Positions 1 to 12,765 of a DNA stretch of 64,000 nucleotides are shown piece after piece. The notes beneath the pieces were generated by a model. The model was not told the origin of the DNA, did not search any database, and saw only the letters and a list, made by a program, of their open reading frames with translations. Position numbers and translations under genes: made by a program. Every line of letters starts with the position of its first letter. The first letter of the stretch is position 1. The stretch lies in assembly GCA_963693305.1 (NCBI GenBank), contig OY855904.1:39840417-39904416 (forward strand). The letters are read 5' to 3'. The DNA comes from Meandrina meandrites. Lineage: Eukaryota > Cnidaria > Anthozoa > Scleractinia > Meandrinidae.

Positions 1-30
1 CAACTATACAACTTTTACTTTTTGTTCCAG

Positions 31-3000
31 ATCTGCCATCTCTGTCACCCCAGCTCCATGCCGCTCTTAAGACAGTAGAACGTTGGACTCAAACCTTCCA
101 TGACAAGCTGGAGAGCTTCCAAGGTCCTCCACCTGACTTCATATCACAATTCCCTGTCAGCCAAGATGGATTCCCAAGAGGCGGACGAGCACTTATGAGA
201 TATAAAGCTCTGATGGATCCACAAAATACTCCTTTTAGGTAATCACAGATAATTGGTGTTTGGAAATAGCTGGTACTTGTCTTGTAAAACGTACGAACTG
301 AAACTTAAGGGATTGTAACATTGACTACAAGTGTTGTCTGGCATTAAATTGCTGTATTCTATGTGCCAATTTTACAAGTGGGGAAGTGTCCTCCCCTTGA
401 ATTTACTTGAATTTAAAAACCGAAGTTGGATGTTTTAGATCCTTTAGATATCTTAGATGTCTATCGTTCTCTTGAAGGAAGAAACATGGACTAACAAAAA
501 TAGAAACGAACGCGCGATTTAATTGGCGAAGCAACGAGCGAGCGAGCGACCGAAAAAACGAACGAATGAGAGAATGAACGAGCGAAACGAAAGAACACAC
601 GGACAAACCAATGAGCAAACGAGCGAACGAGCGAACGAGCGAACGAACGAACGAACGAACGAACGAACGAACGAACGAACGAACGAACGAACGAACGAAC
701 GAACGAACGAACGAACGAACGAACGAACGAACGAACGAACGAACGAACGAACGAACGAACGAACGAACGAACGAACGAACGAACGAACGAACGAACGAAC
801 GAACGAACGAGCTAACGAGCTAACGAACGCAGAAACGAACGAATGAACGAACGAAAGAACGAATGAAAGAACGAACGAACGAACGAACACCGACGTCTGA
901 AGATGTCGGCCTTGCTGAGATGATTTTGTTGTCGTCCTAGATCTACTCGCCACTCAGCAGAGCCTGTTAAACGTTTGTGGCGTACCTTGGTACATCAGGA
1001 AGCTATACAAGAAATCTTCATACAGAACATCTTCAAGAAAGAAATGGCAGCCTCACAAGAGGTATTCTTCATAAACCCTCATTGCTGATGATTTACAGAA
1101 ATTTGTGTGCATTTGGTATTTACCCCAACTATCGAAAAGGTGTCGACGTCTTCCTTCTTTTTAATTTTAGGTTGATAGGGTGGACGCTGTTGTCGATGCA
1201 AAACCAGTGAAAGTTCTCTACAAGGATGCAGAGGGTATCAATACATTTTGCATCAATAAGGTACAACAGTTCCTGCATGCTCTGTAGCCTGACAAAACAG
1301 ATCTCACTCATCGTTCGTTGAGTTAACTTCATGCTGGTAACGTTAGTTACAGTTGTCTGTGTAGCTGTCTCTGATTGGTTGATGCACGGCTACTTTTTTT
1401 CACGTGCAAGTTACGACCAATCAGGACACGACACGTATCTCTGTTGGCCTGCGTCATCAGTGTGGAATTTGTTGGCTCACATTCTCGTCCCAATAGCCCT
1501 TTTCGCTTCTCTTAGCCGACAGGACCTTGGCACGAGAAACGAAGGGCTCTGGAGACAAAGCATTTTCCAGTCCTAGATTCTAGCACTTCCGGTCTTCATG
1601 TATGCAGTTGTGATGTTTCTATAATACTGTATGGGAGAGTCATGGCGTCTTTTACTTCCGCTCAAGATTTTTTGTTTAAAACGGCCAATCAAAAAAATTC
1701 GAATTAATTCAAAAATCCCATGTCCCCAGAACCCTTCGTTTCTCGTGCCAAGGCCCTGCCGGCTAAGAAAAGCAAAAAGGGCTATGGGGACGAGAATGGT
1801 TTTCTCAGTAGTCATTCTCGTCCTTAGAGCCGCCCATCTCTTTTAGCCGGCGGGGCCTTTGCACGAGGAACAGGTGGCTCTGTGGATACATGATTTGATT
1901 GGCTAGATTTTAATAAAGGAAATTTAAAATTTAGCCAATGAAGTGAACCGTTTTAGAGTCTCTTATAACAAAGGGATGTGGGCAGACGTTCGTCTCCAAA
2001 CAAACACGCATCAAGAGAGAACGTTTTTTTGAAAATATAAAAACCTTTTTAGTAGAACTTTTTAAAAACATTGGATCTAATAACAGTGAAGGCAAAAAGT
2101 AAAACTGTGTCAATGATGTCTACTTTTCCTCTTACCTCAGGCGAATCCAAACTGTATCGCAGTTGGAAGTCTCAAGGACGTAGAAGAAGTGGATATTTCT
2201 CGTGTGTTAAATCCTGAGCCACTTTTATGGGCCGATGATGAAGCTGAACGTGAACAAACTGACGCTCAGAGAAGAAGGTGATTATTTCAACATTTTGATA
2301 CATGTTTGAATTTTACTTTATCAGAAGGCAGCTTCCATGGATTTATTGTAATGTGACAACAATAACATCTTGGATTTTTTCTTCTCAAACTCAAAATCAT
2401 AACCGTGAAGGAGGTTTTGATACCCGGTCTTAATTGGATTTTTATGATTTTATTTATCCGTTTGCTCCTTAGTTTTTGTTTCGATTGAGAAGATATATCA
2501 AACACTCGATACAGTGTTTCATCGGCTATGTCCAAACACCTCGAATTTAGTAAAAAATAATCCTCTGCGCGTCGTATTTTCAATTCTCTTCTCGGTGTTT
2601 GGATATCCCGATGAAACTCTGTATCTGGTGTTTGATATATGACTTCAAAAACGCCGAGAACTTAATTCTTGTGAGATCTTTGAAAATATGAAAACAAAAT
2701 CCGTTGGAAAAAAATAACGGCTAATCACATACATGTATACGAAGGCAAATTAACCGAAGAACAGACAAGTTTGTTTTTGTTAAATTTTACGCATTGCTTG
2801 ATACTATTCATATCTTTCAGTAAAATAAATATTATTATTTCTTCTTCAGCGATGAGGCGGACTTCAATCAAACTGGAAATGTTAGTCCTCAGAAGACTAC
2901 ACCAGGCGGACAATCTCTTCACTCAGGCACAGTGGTACGGTGCCATTTGCCTTCAAATTTAGCTTCAAAAGCTTCATCGTGAATTCTAACATATTCACTT

Positions 3001-6000
3001 CAATATTTGTTAAGCAATAAAGGTTGCAATTGTTGATTAATAACAGGGGACCTAACGGTGTAAAAACGTGTTGAAAGAAGGCAATTTTTACTGTGTACAG
3101 TTCTTTTGGAAAAAGAGACACGTTCTATTCCATTCAGCAAGTAAGAGTTGTAAACAGCAGCAACGGAAATCATCGTGCAATTTGTGAAAAAATTGCTTCG
3201 CAAAACGCAACATTTTTCAGCAAATGTTGCACAGTGTGAGACCATGTGTCTTGGGTTTAAGATCTTTGAGAACAAGATTGTAGGCAGATAGACAAAATAC
3301 AGCTCTTACTCCTTGACAAAATGCCATTCTAAAGCAATTTCCTGAAGGGGATTCCGTCCACGGACCACCCTCCACCTCTTCCTGCACAAAAAAAAAAAAG
3401 AAAAAAAATCCTTCTACAGCATATATTAACCACACTCATTCTCTTTGCAGCTTTTCAGAAGGTCGGTTCATGGTATCAAACGGATGGATTCTCATCCACA
3501 TCTTCCATACTGTAAGTATTGTTTGAGATCATTTCGTCATTTCGTAAAGCTGTTCAATAAGAGCATAGAGCGTGTTGTTGATGTATTTTCATTTGCTGGC
3601 AATTGTACAGACATATCCGGCTCGCAGGACGGCAGTATTCGCATGTGGGAGTTTGGTCATGCCCAGGAAATCACATCACACCGCACGTCTGGGTCTTATC
3701 AAAGAGTGACTAGGACACGGTTTAGCCCTCATGGGAACAAGGTATATTAAAGGCAACGGCAGATAATACAAATGTTTTATGGCCTTTACAGAAGTCCCAG
3801 CCATGCCTGAGAACATGGCCATTAGTAGCAAATGAACGTTACTGCAGTTATTATTTTATTTAGTAGGCTATTCTGAAAAATTTCAAGTAGTTTATCAGAA
3901 TACTCGTGTGGTGACCTTAACTAGTAGTCCGATCAGTCACTACCCTTTCAGTCAGTATACCACGTTTTGAGAAAAGTACTCCTGTTTTGTAAAGCACTTT
4001 GTTTCACAACGTGACTGTCTTCTCTTCTTCTCTTATGCCTCATTTATTACCTGCCAGAATGGATCACCTTGATATACAAGTAAAACAATGCACCTACTGT
4101 AATTAAAATACAAAAACTTGATATCTTGGCGCACTTTGATTAATTTTACCCAGTGGCAATGACATTAAGCTGTTGCTTTCTCTCACGGCTACTTTACCTG
4201 ATTTGTTATTAGGATGCATAAAAGATATTCAAAGAATGTATCATGAGCTTGATGTTGACAGTATTAGTGGACTGGCTTCATTTTAAATGGGTGGGAGGAT
4301 AAGGTGTTGTATTATTATCAGAAGCGTCACAGCTGGTTCAGCGTTTTACCGTCTTTCCTAGCCATCTTGGCTGAAGCAATGAAAATCTTTACACATTCCT
4401 TTATGGAAGTGACACTCGAAATAACTTATAAAAGATTTTGATGGTACTCTTATGTTGCCTGTGTATATTTTTATCAGTTTGGAGTATCAGATGCGAGTGG
4501 CCAGCTGCTGCTATGGCAAGTCAGTAGTACCACTACGTCTGCTGAGCCATTCCAGGTGAGGACTGTTTATGAATCGCTGTGTATATTTAACACTGAGGGA
4601 AAAATTGAGATTTGAGGGAAACAAAGTTATCTGGTTTCCCGAGGGGCCAGTCATTAAGTGATTTGTTATATAGCAATACGAAGACTTTAGAAGAACATTC
4701 GCGGGTAACAGTGCACTGTTACCCTCTGACGTCATAGATTTTGCAATGCTGCCCGCTCAGAGACTTTTGGCGGGAAACAGTTTTATTTGTTGATGTTAGA
4801 TGTTGACCTGGAATTGGCCAATGGGAGTAAGCGCTGTTGGGGAAATATTCAGCTGTATACAAAACCGCTTATTTTCACGGTGGCGGTTTTAAATTATGGA
4901 CATAAAAACAAGAATTAGATAAAATTAAAGAAACAACCTTGAAAAAGTGGGAAATAACGTGATCGATAGGAAATCGGAAATATGCCTCTAAAGTCGGATG
5001 TAGTTTCGTATGAATTCTAAGGGTGGTCTATTTTCAGTAAAACACATAGTTGTATAATAAATATATTTTTGAAAGCAAGAATTTTTGAAGTATATTTCTT
5101 TTGCTGATTGCGTCCTTGTTTCTTGTCCAGACCCTAAAGTGTCATAACAAACAGACTAATGACTTTGCGTTTGTTGGTTCGTCAAGTTTTATGGCAACAG
5201 CGGGACACTCGTCAGATGGAAGGTGAACTGCTAAACTTGTTCCTTGGGTTATTTTTAAATTTGTTTATCATTACAGTACAAACCACTGCAATGTTGAATC
5301 TTAATGGTAACACGCTGACATAAGTTGAGGCAGAGGGCTTTTTCTGGTCCGGGTGGAGCTCGTCTTGAAAAAAAAATGCCAATTCACTTGAAAACACGTT
5401 TTGCTTGACTGACAAAATGAAATGAATAAACACTTTTTACTTTGATCCGCAATTACGATTATATTGCCTGAGCTAGTGGTTAAACAAGTTTAGGAAGTTG
5501 TTTGACAACAGTCACAAGGGCATGTTTGTTATAAACTGCTTTTTTGATCTAATACGCCTTGAGGATTGGTGAGATTAATTTCAACTATTTCTTTCGCTTT
5601 AGCAATGTTTGTCTTTGGGACACCTTGGTTCCGCAACACAGTTCACTTGTTCACGGTAAGATATGCCCCTGTGAACCACAGTCTTCCCAAACTCACGATT
5701 CGATCGAATGTTATGCATGATTTATGTAAGCGTATCGAGTGGGACGTGACTACCTTAACTACGCGGTGTTGTGTTACAATTTAGGCCGTTGACAATTTGA
5801 GCACTCTACAAGACATTATATGGGGTTTAAAATAACGTTGAAGAGAAACTATCAACTTTCAACTTTATTGCTTTCATCACCTAATACCGCTCAACAACAA
5901 CAAATATTCTTTATTTAAAACAAGGTAAAATTTTATTTCATTGAGCGTTTTTATTCCACGTTATTTTAAACTTCATACGATGCGCTTACTAACATTCGAT

Positions 6001-8360
6001 TGAATCGTGAGGTTTGGACGCCTGTGTATAAATGCTGATATTCATTCTTGTATTAAAGTAAAAAATTGGTTTTGTTTTCGCGAATTTTGAGGACATTTTA
6101 AAATCAGATTGCTGAAAACGTTTCCTTTTTCTCACATTTTCAGTTAGTGTATTGATTTTATTTGTTTGTGTGTGGACTTCGAGTCCAGCGACCCGGGTTT
6201 GAACACAGATTGGGGTGGCTGTGGTACTCATAGTGTTGATTTTATGAGCATCACACTTACCTCACACACTGCGTTTTTTCACCTGTGAGTATAAATGGGT
6301 AGCGACGAACTGTTGAAGAAATTCTGAGGGTGTAACATGCAAATTTAGAGGACCTAATCCAGGGAGAGTAGAAATATTCTAAACGCTTCATGTTGTAGAA
6401 ACCGGAGTAATGTGCTTTTCCCAATTAGCCGTCTAGCCTCGAGTCTAGCTCCTCCAACCATCAGGATAGGAAAGAATTTAAGCCTATTCAACGAAATAAC
6501 AACGCTTTTTTTTCTTCTCTTCTGCAGCATTTATTTGTCATGAAAATGGAGCGCCATGTCTTGCGTATGTTCCTGGTCAACAGCTTCTAATTTCAGGCGG
6601 ACGAAAAGGAAACATCTGTATCCTTGTATAACTACTGAGAAATTCAATATAATTGTACTTGAAGCCTTATGGGAGGCGCGGTGGCCTAATGGTTAGTGCA
6701 CTGGACTCCAGATCTGGCGGTCCGGGTTCGAGCCCTGGCCGGGGCACTGCGTTGTGTTCTTGGGCAAGACACTTTACTCTCATAGTGCCTCTCCCCGCCC
6801 AGGTGTATAAATGGGTACCGGCGAATTTACTGCTGGGGGTAACGCTGCGATGGACTAGCATCCCATCCAGGGGGGAGTAGAAATACTCCTAGCCGCTTCA
6901 TGCTATGGAAACTGGGATAAGCTCTGGCCTGATGGGCCACTAGGCTCGTATACAGACTTATTATATTATATTAGCCGATAGCCGATAGCGGCTTGTAAAG
7001 GAGCTTTTAGTGAACGAAATGTCTGATCTTGTTTCCCAACATTAGTTTAAAGACAATGGATTACTTCGCTGTGTTTAATTCATTACTGTGTAACCTCTCT
7101 CCGTTTATGATAAATCGTAACTCTTTTATCGTTATATTTATTCCAATATATGTGTATTCGGTGTACTCTAAAGAGGCCCATGTGGTCAGTATAATTTAAG
7201 GTTTAAACGATTGTGTTTCACCCCTTGACTGAAGCAAGGTATATTTGATCTGCGGCAGCGCCAACTGCGTCACACATTTTTAGCCCATGATGCTCCCGTA
7301 AAGAGCATAGTTGTTGATGAAAATGAGGAATTCTTCATTTCTGGCTCAGAAGATGGCGATATAAAGGTACGGACAAACTTGATAATTCCTTGCACGTTTC
7401 ATTAACTTCCTCGGTGAAATTTAAGGAATATGAAGCACATAATTATTGGCGTAATTCCTAAGGAAGGCAACCTTGACTTTTGAAGTAAGTCTTTCCAAAA
7501 GCGCTTGCTAAACTGGGCAGTAGGTAGTCGCAACTTTAATTTGAAATAAGAACTTGTGTCAAGATTTGTGCTGCATGGTTAAACGTACTTGCAAGTTTAG
7601 TTGCAAGTGCACTCACGTTGCAGGAAAAAAGGCATATTTCCAGTGCTACAAACTGGCTTACGCCTGCGAAGCATGATTTTACAAAAGGATTGCTGTGTTC
7701 GGATTGAAAAACGACTGACGTACGATCTTATGAATAAAGGCGACGTTTGTTGGGTGGCTAAACAGTGAAAAATGAAATGCGTCGACTTGCGTGAAAGTTT
7801 GATGCTGATGTCACTGAACGTAGGCCAAATGAAGTTGAAGTCGACAGAAGTTGCAACTTCGTTTGTCCAGGGATTATCCTTTAAAAAGTTCTCGCGGCGA
7901 AAACAGCGGTAAATGTATGGCACTTTAAAATTCCGTAACATATATTGTAGTCACGGTAACAACCTGTTCCCGCGCCGGCTAACGTAGTTCGGTCGGCGGC
8001 TCAGGGAAAGTTCGATTCGGGAGTTGGTGGGTTCATAACTCCTCCGGTGTCAAAGGTTTTTTTTTTTTTGCCTCTTGTAGTCTTACTTTCATACTAGGGT
8101 TAATTACCAGTAGGAATTTAGAGTTTGGACAAAGGCTTATATGGTTTGTTTCGCAGGTGTGGGGCTTGTCTGTACACGAAGAATTAGAGTGTTACCCAAA
8201 AGAGCATGGTAAAGGAGCGTACCTCCTTAAGTATGGAACACAAGGCGTGTCACTCATGAACCTCCACAATGGTCAACTGTTCTCTTGTGGAGGAGATGGT
8301 ACGGTCAAATGGAGACAGTTGTCTGTAAGAGAAACTATTGTCAACAGCAAGCTGCCTTGA
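31..8360 (+). CDS. DMXL: DmX-like protein (Rabconnectin-3 alpha), C-terminal 13 exons, 5' part outside window
   Basis: Exons read from GT-AG borders and one continuous frame: 31-238, 941-1061, 1171-1260, 2141-2277, 2850-2934, 3451-3511, 3611-3741, 4478-4555, 5131-5222, 5603-5655, 6528-6617, 7239-7366 and 8157-8360 (TGA). Together they give about 491 residues. All junction phases agree. Recognisable WD40 blades include SGSQDGSIRMWEF (exon 7), SGGRKGNICIFDL (exons 11-12) and SGSEDGDIKVWGL (exons 12-13); the upstream part, with motifs such as ALKTVERWTQTFHDKL and RLWRTLVHQE, matches the region before the C-terminal propeller of DMXL1/2. Family knowledge: DmX/Rabconnectin-3 proteins bind V-ATPase and promote its assembly and vesicle acidification. 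The family exceeds 2,500 residues, so this is only the tail. Introns carry SINEs, MITEs and a satellite. The family call is firm; the paralogue is not resolved. Confidence 0.92.
519..890. repeat. (AACG)n tetranucleotide satellite in a DMXL intron
   Basis: About 170 bases (641-809) are perfect GAAC/AACG units, flanked on both sides by degenerate units carrying GAGC and GAAT variants. It lies in the first visible intron of the DMXL gene. A 4-bp unit opens long frames on both strands that translate as repeats such as NERT or FVRS; these are not genes. Confidence 0.95.
1480..1890. mobile_element. Foldback MITE plus a third partial arm, in a DMXL intron
   Basis: Positions 1480-1561 (beginning CATTCTCGTCC, running through AGCCGACAGGACCTTGGCAC) are repeated inverted at about 1722-1798, giving a roughly 320-bp element with ~78-bp arms. 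A further diverged copy of one arm starts at 1813 and runs to about 1890 in the same orientation as the left arm. No transposase is visible. The superfamily is not assigned. Confidence 0.8.
2492..2640. repeat. Inverted repeat, about 50-bp arms
   Basis: The arm at 2492-2543 (ATATATCAAACAC then a GTTTCATCGG core) is mirrored at 2592-2640, separated by about 48 bases. It is probably a short foldback MITE in a DMXL intron. Both arms are AT-rich with a few mismatches. Confidence 0.7.
6168..6470 (+). mobile_element. Old tRNA-derived SINE relic
   Basis: This is a diverged relative of the SINE at 6671, with matching landmarks in the same order: a B-box-like GGGTTTGAACAC near 6194, the TATAAATGGGTA segment near 6290, then ATCCAGGGAGAGTAGAAATA and CGCTTCATG. 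The tRNA head is badly decayed. Plus orientation, in a DMXL intron. Confidence 0.55.
6671..6972 (+). mobile_element. tRNA-derived SINE, well preserved
   Basis: It has a Pol III internal promoter: A box TGGCCTAATGG at 6682-6692 and B box GGTTCGAGCCC at 6725-6735. A non-tRNA body follows with GGGCAAGACACTTTACTCT and TATAAATGGGTACC, and an AT-rich tail (TTATATTATATTAG). This body resembles the conserved 3' domains of metazoan tRNA-SINEs. It lies in the intron between DMXL exons 11 and 12, in the gene's orientation. It is far less decayed than the copy 500 bp upstream, so it is younger. Confidence 0.85.
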
Positions 8361-8812
8361 ACGTTGTTTTTGAGTTATTCTCGATCCAACGGTTTTCGTT
8401 AAATGGGGAATTCCTTAAAAGAGCAGGAATTACCAGGGTGCGATAAAGTGAGTGCGTGTCAGCTTTGACAACATTGAACTTATCGGTGTGTGGGAGGAAC
8501 GATGTGTTAGAGAACAAAGAAAGCGTCGAATGTCTCACAAATTTACTGAGCAAGACCAAGAGCTTGTGCTTCAAAGATAACTACTGGATTTTAAACTTGT
8601 TTACATGAAAAAGACAAACAACAGTCTCCATAAGGAAAAATTAAACTGGAGCGCTCTCCATTTTTGTGGAAAGTGGAAAAACCGGCGAGAATTTTCCGGC
8701 AAATGTAAATGTAACAGTATAATTTTTCAACAAACACAGTGGTACGGGACGAGTACGGGACGGGATTTTTCAGTGGAAAGGACCGGGACAGCCGCACGTA
8801 TTTCATCGAAAA
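8361..8812. other. DMXL 3' flank and left edge of the duplicated array
   Basis: No gene is seen between the DMXL stop and the start of the segment shared with 27.85 kb. The stretch 8640-8935 is itself a foldback-like repeat rich in TTTTCCGG and GGTACGGGAC motifs, so the duplication border (about 8806-8812) falls inside a repeat. Confidence 0.6.
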
Positions 8813-8963
8813 GCATGGTAATTTTTGCGAAGGATGGTTTTCCATTTTTTCCGAAACTTTTCCGGTGGGAAAGACCGTTCCATTTGGTTTTTACCGGAAC
8901 AACTGGTTTCTCCGTACAAATGGAAAGCACTTCATATTAATTTATACGAAATCAAAACATGAT

Positions 8964-9114
8964 AGAGTGATTTTACTTAACCCGTGAAATTGTTATAGCA
9001 CGATTACTGACGTACTATTCTATAAGACGTAATTCTATTGCTTTCTTTTGTTTAATTTTGACTATTTAGCTCTAATTGTTAGATGTTGTTTCACGGGCTA
9101 AATAAAATCACTCT
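8964..9114. mobile_element. MITE with AGAGTGATTTTA termini
   Basis: The termini AGAGTGATTTTACTTAACCC and its near-perfect inverse (ending AAATAAAATCACTCT) enclose about 150 bp. The same element sits at 27999-28149 in the duplicated segment, so it predates the duplication. Confidence 0.75.
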
Positions 9115-9494
9115 GACAGAAGATCATTTTGTTATTTACGTAATTTATCTACGTAAGAATACTTGACATGGCAATTGATACACAGAATGAAGAAGAGAAT
9201 CGAGAATTGATCTTGTGAAGAAAACAGAATATTATTAATAAACCAATTTAGCTATTTATAACATTTTATAACAAAACCTACGTACAACTTATTTCAAAAG
9301 GAAGCAGCTTATAGAAAATTGTGTTTGAGTTTGTTACGGGTTCTAGGACCGGTTGTCCAAAAGCCGATTAACTCTAATACTCGAAAATGTACGCAAGTTT
9401 TCAGAAAACAAACAAAAAGAAACGAAACTATTTCAGTACTACCGCACGTGCAGTAATTCAGAACTGAAGGAAACGTTGACATGTGTTGACTTTA

Positions 9495-9949
9495 GAGGGT
9501 CGTACAGGGGTATTCTCGTGACGCGTGATTAGCTGATTTTATTTTCCGTGAAACGTGAATTTAATAAATGTATTCTTCGTGACCCGTGACCAGAAGGTTT
9601 TGCGTGACACGTGAAGAGCTTGAATAACCGATATTCGTGATTTCACGATATCGACTTTATTTTGCGTGATTTTGAGACGCGAGACCTCAAATGTGATCTC
9701 CGTATAATTATCGTAACGTCAAACACTATTTGTAGAGTAAGAACAGGATAAAAGAGTATGTTTCTTTCTTATTTTCGTAATTTCTTAATCAATTTTGATT
9801 TCTTCAAACACTATTTGTAGCGTAAGAACAGGATAAAAGAGTACTTATTTTCGTGATTCGGGAAATGAAATTTCAATATCCGTGATCCGTGATTCGTTAT
9901 TTTTTTCGTCCGTGAATCGTGCCAGAGCCCCCCCCCCTGTACGACCCTC
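9495..9949. mobile_element. MITE of 455 bp with 6-bp target duplication ACTTTA
   Basis: The termini are GAGGGTCGTACAGG and its exact inverse. ACTTTA lies directly outside both ends (9489-9494 and 9950-9955). Inside, CAAACACTATTTGTAG with its following ~22 bases occurs twice, and CGTGA-type motifs are frequent. The partner copy at about 28.5 kb lacks the element. Confidence 0.85.
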
Positions 9950-9955
9950 ACTTTA

Positions 9956-12589
9956 GTTGGGTTCAAATTTGCACGTTTAGTCGGCACACAGTCGGCACGT
10001 GGTGTGATCGTACATCAGCTTATGAACTTCTGATTCAATTTCCATTTTGACAGCCTTGAAATGGCCTTTGAAACTTGCGTGCAGATTCGACTTGCGACTT
10101 GTCGGCCATTTATTTTTTTTAGTTTCTGTATAAAGCATGTTACTGATGAGTCCTTAAGCAATTATGTGAACTTCTTCAGCTATAAGCCAATGAATAGCAG
10201 ACGTTCCCTCAAAGTTAATTAATATAAAGAAGCAATGATGAGTTTTTGGAAATTCATGTAAAACTGTAGGGATGAAAGAAGTCAATGTACAAAAAATAAA
10301 AGAAATTTTATTACGTTACTTGCAAAGCGAGAAATGATTATTTATTGCAACAAACTGGCGAGTTATTTCTACCATGCCAACGATTTCCCATTTACACAGA
10401 GGTTGTAACTTTAACAGTTTGGATGTAGGCTGCTGTGAGATTTTTTCAAAGCAATTCCTTAAGAAAAACTTTCTAAAAGTTAGAGGAATTCTGAAAAGCG
10501 TGCCGCCTTTAGAAAAAAAAGTCACTTCGACTTTCGCGATTGGTTGCATTGAAATGGCGATTCTGTCAAAGTTACTGTTCGCCGATTGGGCAGAATAATA
10601 CTTAGGTAATACAAAGGATGTTTTCTGCCCAATTAGGAGGCAGCATTCAGAGAGCTGTTTGGAACTGGCCAGGTAAGACTCTTTACCCAGGGGCTCCTCT
10701 TTTAGCTCTTGACCGAATTCCTTCGCCGAATCTTTTTTTTTCTTTCGCCGGTAACGACTTTCCCTCGTCCCTACTAACTGCCCCTGGATCTCCGAGGAAG
10801 CTTAAAACTGTGTTCCATTCAAAAAACGAAAACTGATTGGACCTGATCTCTCATAGACAGGGCTAAATTGCGTTTCTTGCATGGGCTCCCAGCCCAAGTA
10901 TATTAAAACAAAAATCTGAAAACAGTTGGGCCGAAGTGGTAGTTTAAAACTTTTGGTCATTGCTAAAGTTTATCCTCATTAAGATCACTCATTACAGCAA
11001 AAGACGGCAAGATGATCTTTGCAGTTGCGTCCTTGCAATTAAATTTACGTGAATTAATCTTTCAGAATTTGTGCAAAGTTTCGCTTTGTTCTGCTTAACT
11101 ACTTGGCTTCAACAATTCACCTTGAAAGTTTGTTTTCGTACTCCATCGTCCGACGATCTTGAAAAAGAGAAGGCCAGAAACCATGTGATACGTCGTCACC
11201 ACAACACGAGAAAAATTTACAAAACACGCGCCGGCAGCGAGTGTTTTCGTCAGAATTATCGCAAAAATGTCCAAAACAAAAAAACTTATTTTTAATCAAT
11301 CTTGCAAATAAAAGAGCCAAAACAACAAGGGAAAGAATTGACTGTAGTAACGGATGCGCTGAAAACAAAAAGATTAACAGCGGGGGCAGCTGTAGTGTCA
11401 ACTATCCCTGGTAGTTATTTTAATATACACCTAAGGCCTGGTTTAAAAGTCGCATTTTGCATGCGCCGAATACAATACTAACTCGAGTCGACTCGAATTA
11501 AAAAATTCGGCATTTGGTTTTAAACGTCGCATTTAATTGTGTCACATTTAATTGCTGAGCGTTCAATTCCAAATATAAAAACCGAAAATTATCCGTCGTG
11601 GTTCAGGTTGTCCACAATACGCAAAATCTGGTCATTTCACGTTGTTGTTCCGCAAAGAACGGCTATGAACGGCAATGAAACTAAAACTGTAGAATATTCG
11701 ACTGAACTCGCATTTAATTTAAATCTGGCGAATTTAATTGTTTTAAACGTCGCATTTTACATGCAATTAATTCGGCAATTTGATTCGGCGCATGTAAAAT
11801 GCATCGTTTAAAACAGGCCTTAGTTTAATATACACTTATTGAAGAAAAGTTGCATCGTGTCAAAAGCATAAACCATGAACGATAAGTGCAGATAAGACCA
11901 AATGAGATTCTGGGTAGACAGCATTGGTTAGCTTAGTAATATCCCTTTTATTGATAATCAAGGTATTTTCTTTTTTTTTTTTTTGCGAGCCTTAAAAGCA
12001 TGATTTATAAAACCTGCCTTATTGTTATGTTTATTTTGTCACAGACGAGAATTAATTTTTTTCTGATTTCCCAGTAAACATTTGGGTCGCATTGTTCATG
12101 GTTTATGCTTTCCAGGATCAACGTGTCTCCAATCAGATGTAGATGATCCAACACAATGAAATGAATTTCTTAATTTCTATAACATTCATACTTCGTGGAA
12201 CAACCGGATTGGAAAAACTGAATAATCTACCTATCAGGATTTACTCTGAGTGAAGCCGGTAAGAAATCATGAAGAAAAATAACCTCTAAACATATTGAAA
12301 CTGCCATATATTATTTTTCCAATTAAAAGCATAAACTTTCCTTTTAGCATTTTTACAGCTGTTTTATCCTCTAACAACTCGTTTTTGTTCAGTCCATCAG
12401 CATCATTGAATAATATCAGTCAATTTCCATATAAAAAGGCGCAGTAAATTACCGGAAGTTTAATTAAACACTTTTCGAGTTTATATTTTAAAAAGACCAA
12501 TTCTAATTACTTGCCAATCTCACACAAAAAAACGGCGTTGCTATTAATCAAAATTTGAATGGGTAATGAACACATTTCATTTCATTTTA
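9956..12589 (+). other. Upstream region of receptor gene 1, no gene seen
   Basis: This stretch is duplicated at 28.5-31.1 kb, and part (11083-11410) recurs upstream of the gene at 51125. It holds one MITE (11431-11823). Short frames such as the 77-codon minus-strand frame at 10316-10549 are shared between copies only because the duplication is recent; none shows a domain. Confidence 0.6.
11431..11823. mobile_element. MITE with CTAAGGCCTGGTTTAAA termini
   Basis: The ends CTAAGGCCTGGTTTAAAA and its inverse continue inward through GTCGCATTTTGCATGCGCCG. The 12-mer TTTAATATACAC lies immediately outside both ends, consistent with a target duplication. The second copy is 30021-30409. The homologous stretch at about 50.54 kb, upstream of the receptor at 51125, lacks it. 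Confidence 0.8.
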
Positions 12590-12765
12590 AAAGACTCATT
12601 ATAAAATGCATTAAACTGTGTTGTTTTTTGCTGGCGCCTCTACTCTGTTGGACAAACTCTGTTATATACTTCCTGGAAAAAGGACAAGTATTGGAACTAA
12701 AAAGCGTAAACAAAAAAAAAACAGTTTGACAACGTAAAGAGATCATAACCAGTTAATCGTTCACG
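12590..12765 (+). promoter_or_regulatory. Conserved 5' cassette upstream of receptor (representative)
   Basis: A block of about 130-180 bp directly before the start codon recurs before all eleven receptor genes and pseudogenes. It contains GCGTCTCCACTGTTGG-like sequence, TCTGTTATATGCTTTCTGG (a possible TATA element), GGAAAAAGGA, AAACAGTTTGGCAAC and AAGAGATCATAACCAG. Other copies end at 16731, 17624, 20296, 31335, 33831, 36052, 42019, 42904, 51124 and 54353. Promoter or 5' UTR function is inferred from position and conservation only; recent duplication alone could explain much of it. Confidence 0.5.

Noticed and set aside
519..953. Long frames on both strands (up to 144 codons) in the AACG satellite
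   Set aside because: A 4-bp repeat without stops opens every frame; the translations are pure NERT or FVRS repeats.
10316..10549. 77-codon minus-strand frame conserved at 28909-29142 with two differences
   Set aside because: The whole segment is a recent duplication, so conservation is uninformative; no domain, no start context and no third copy.
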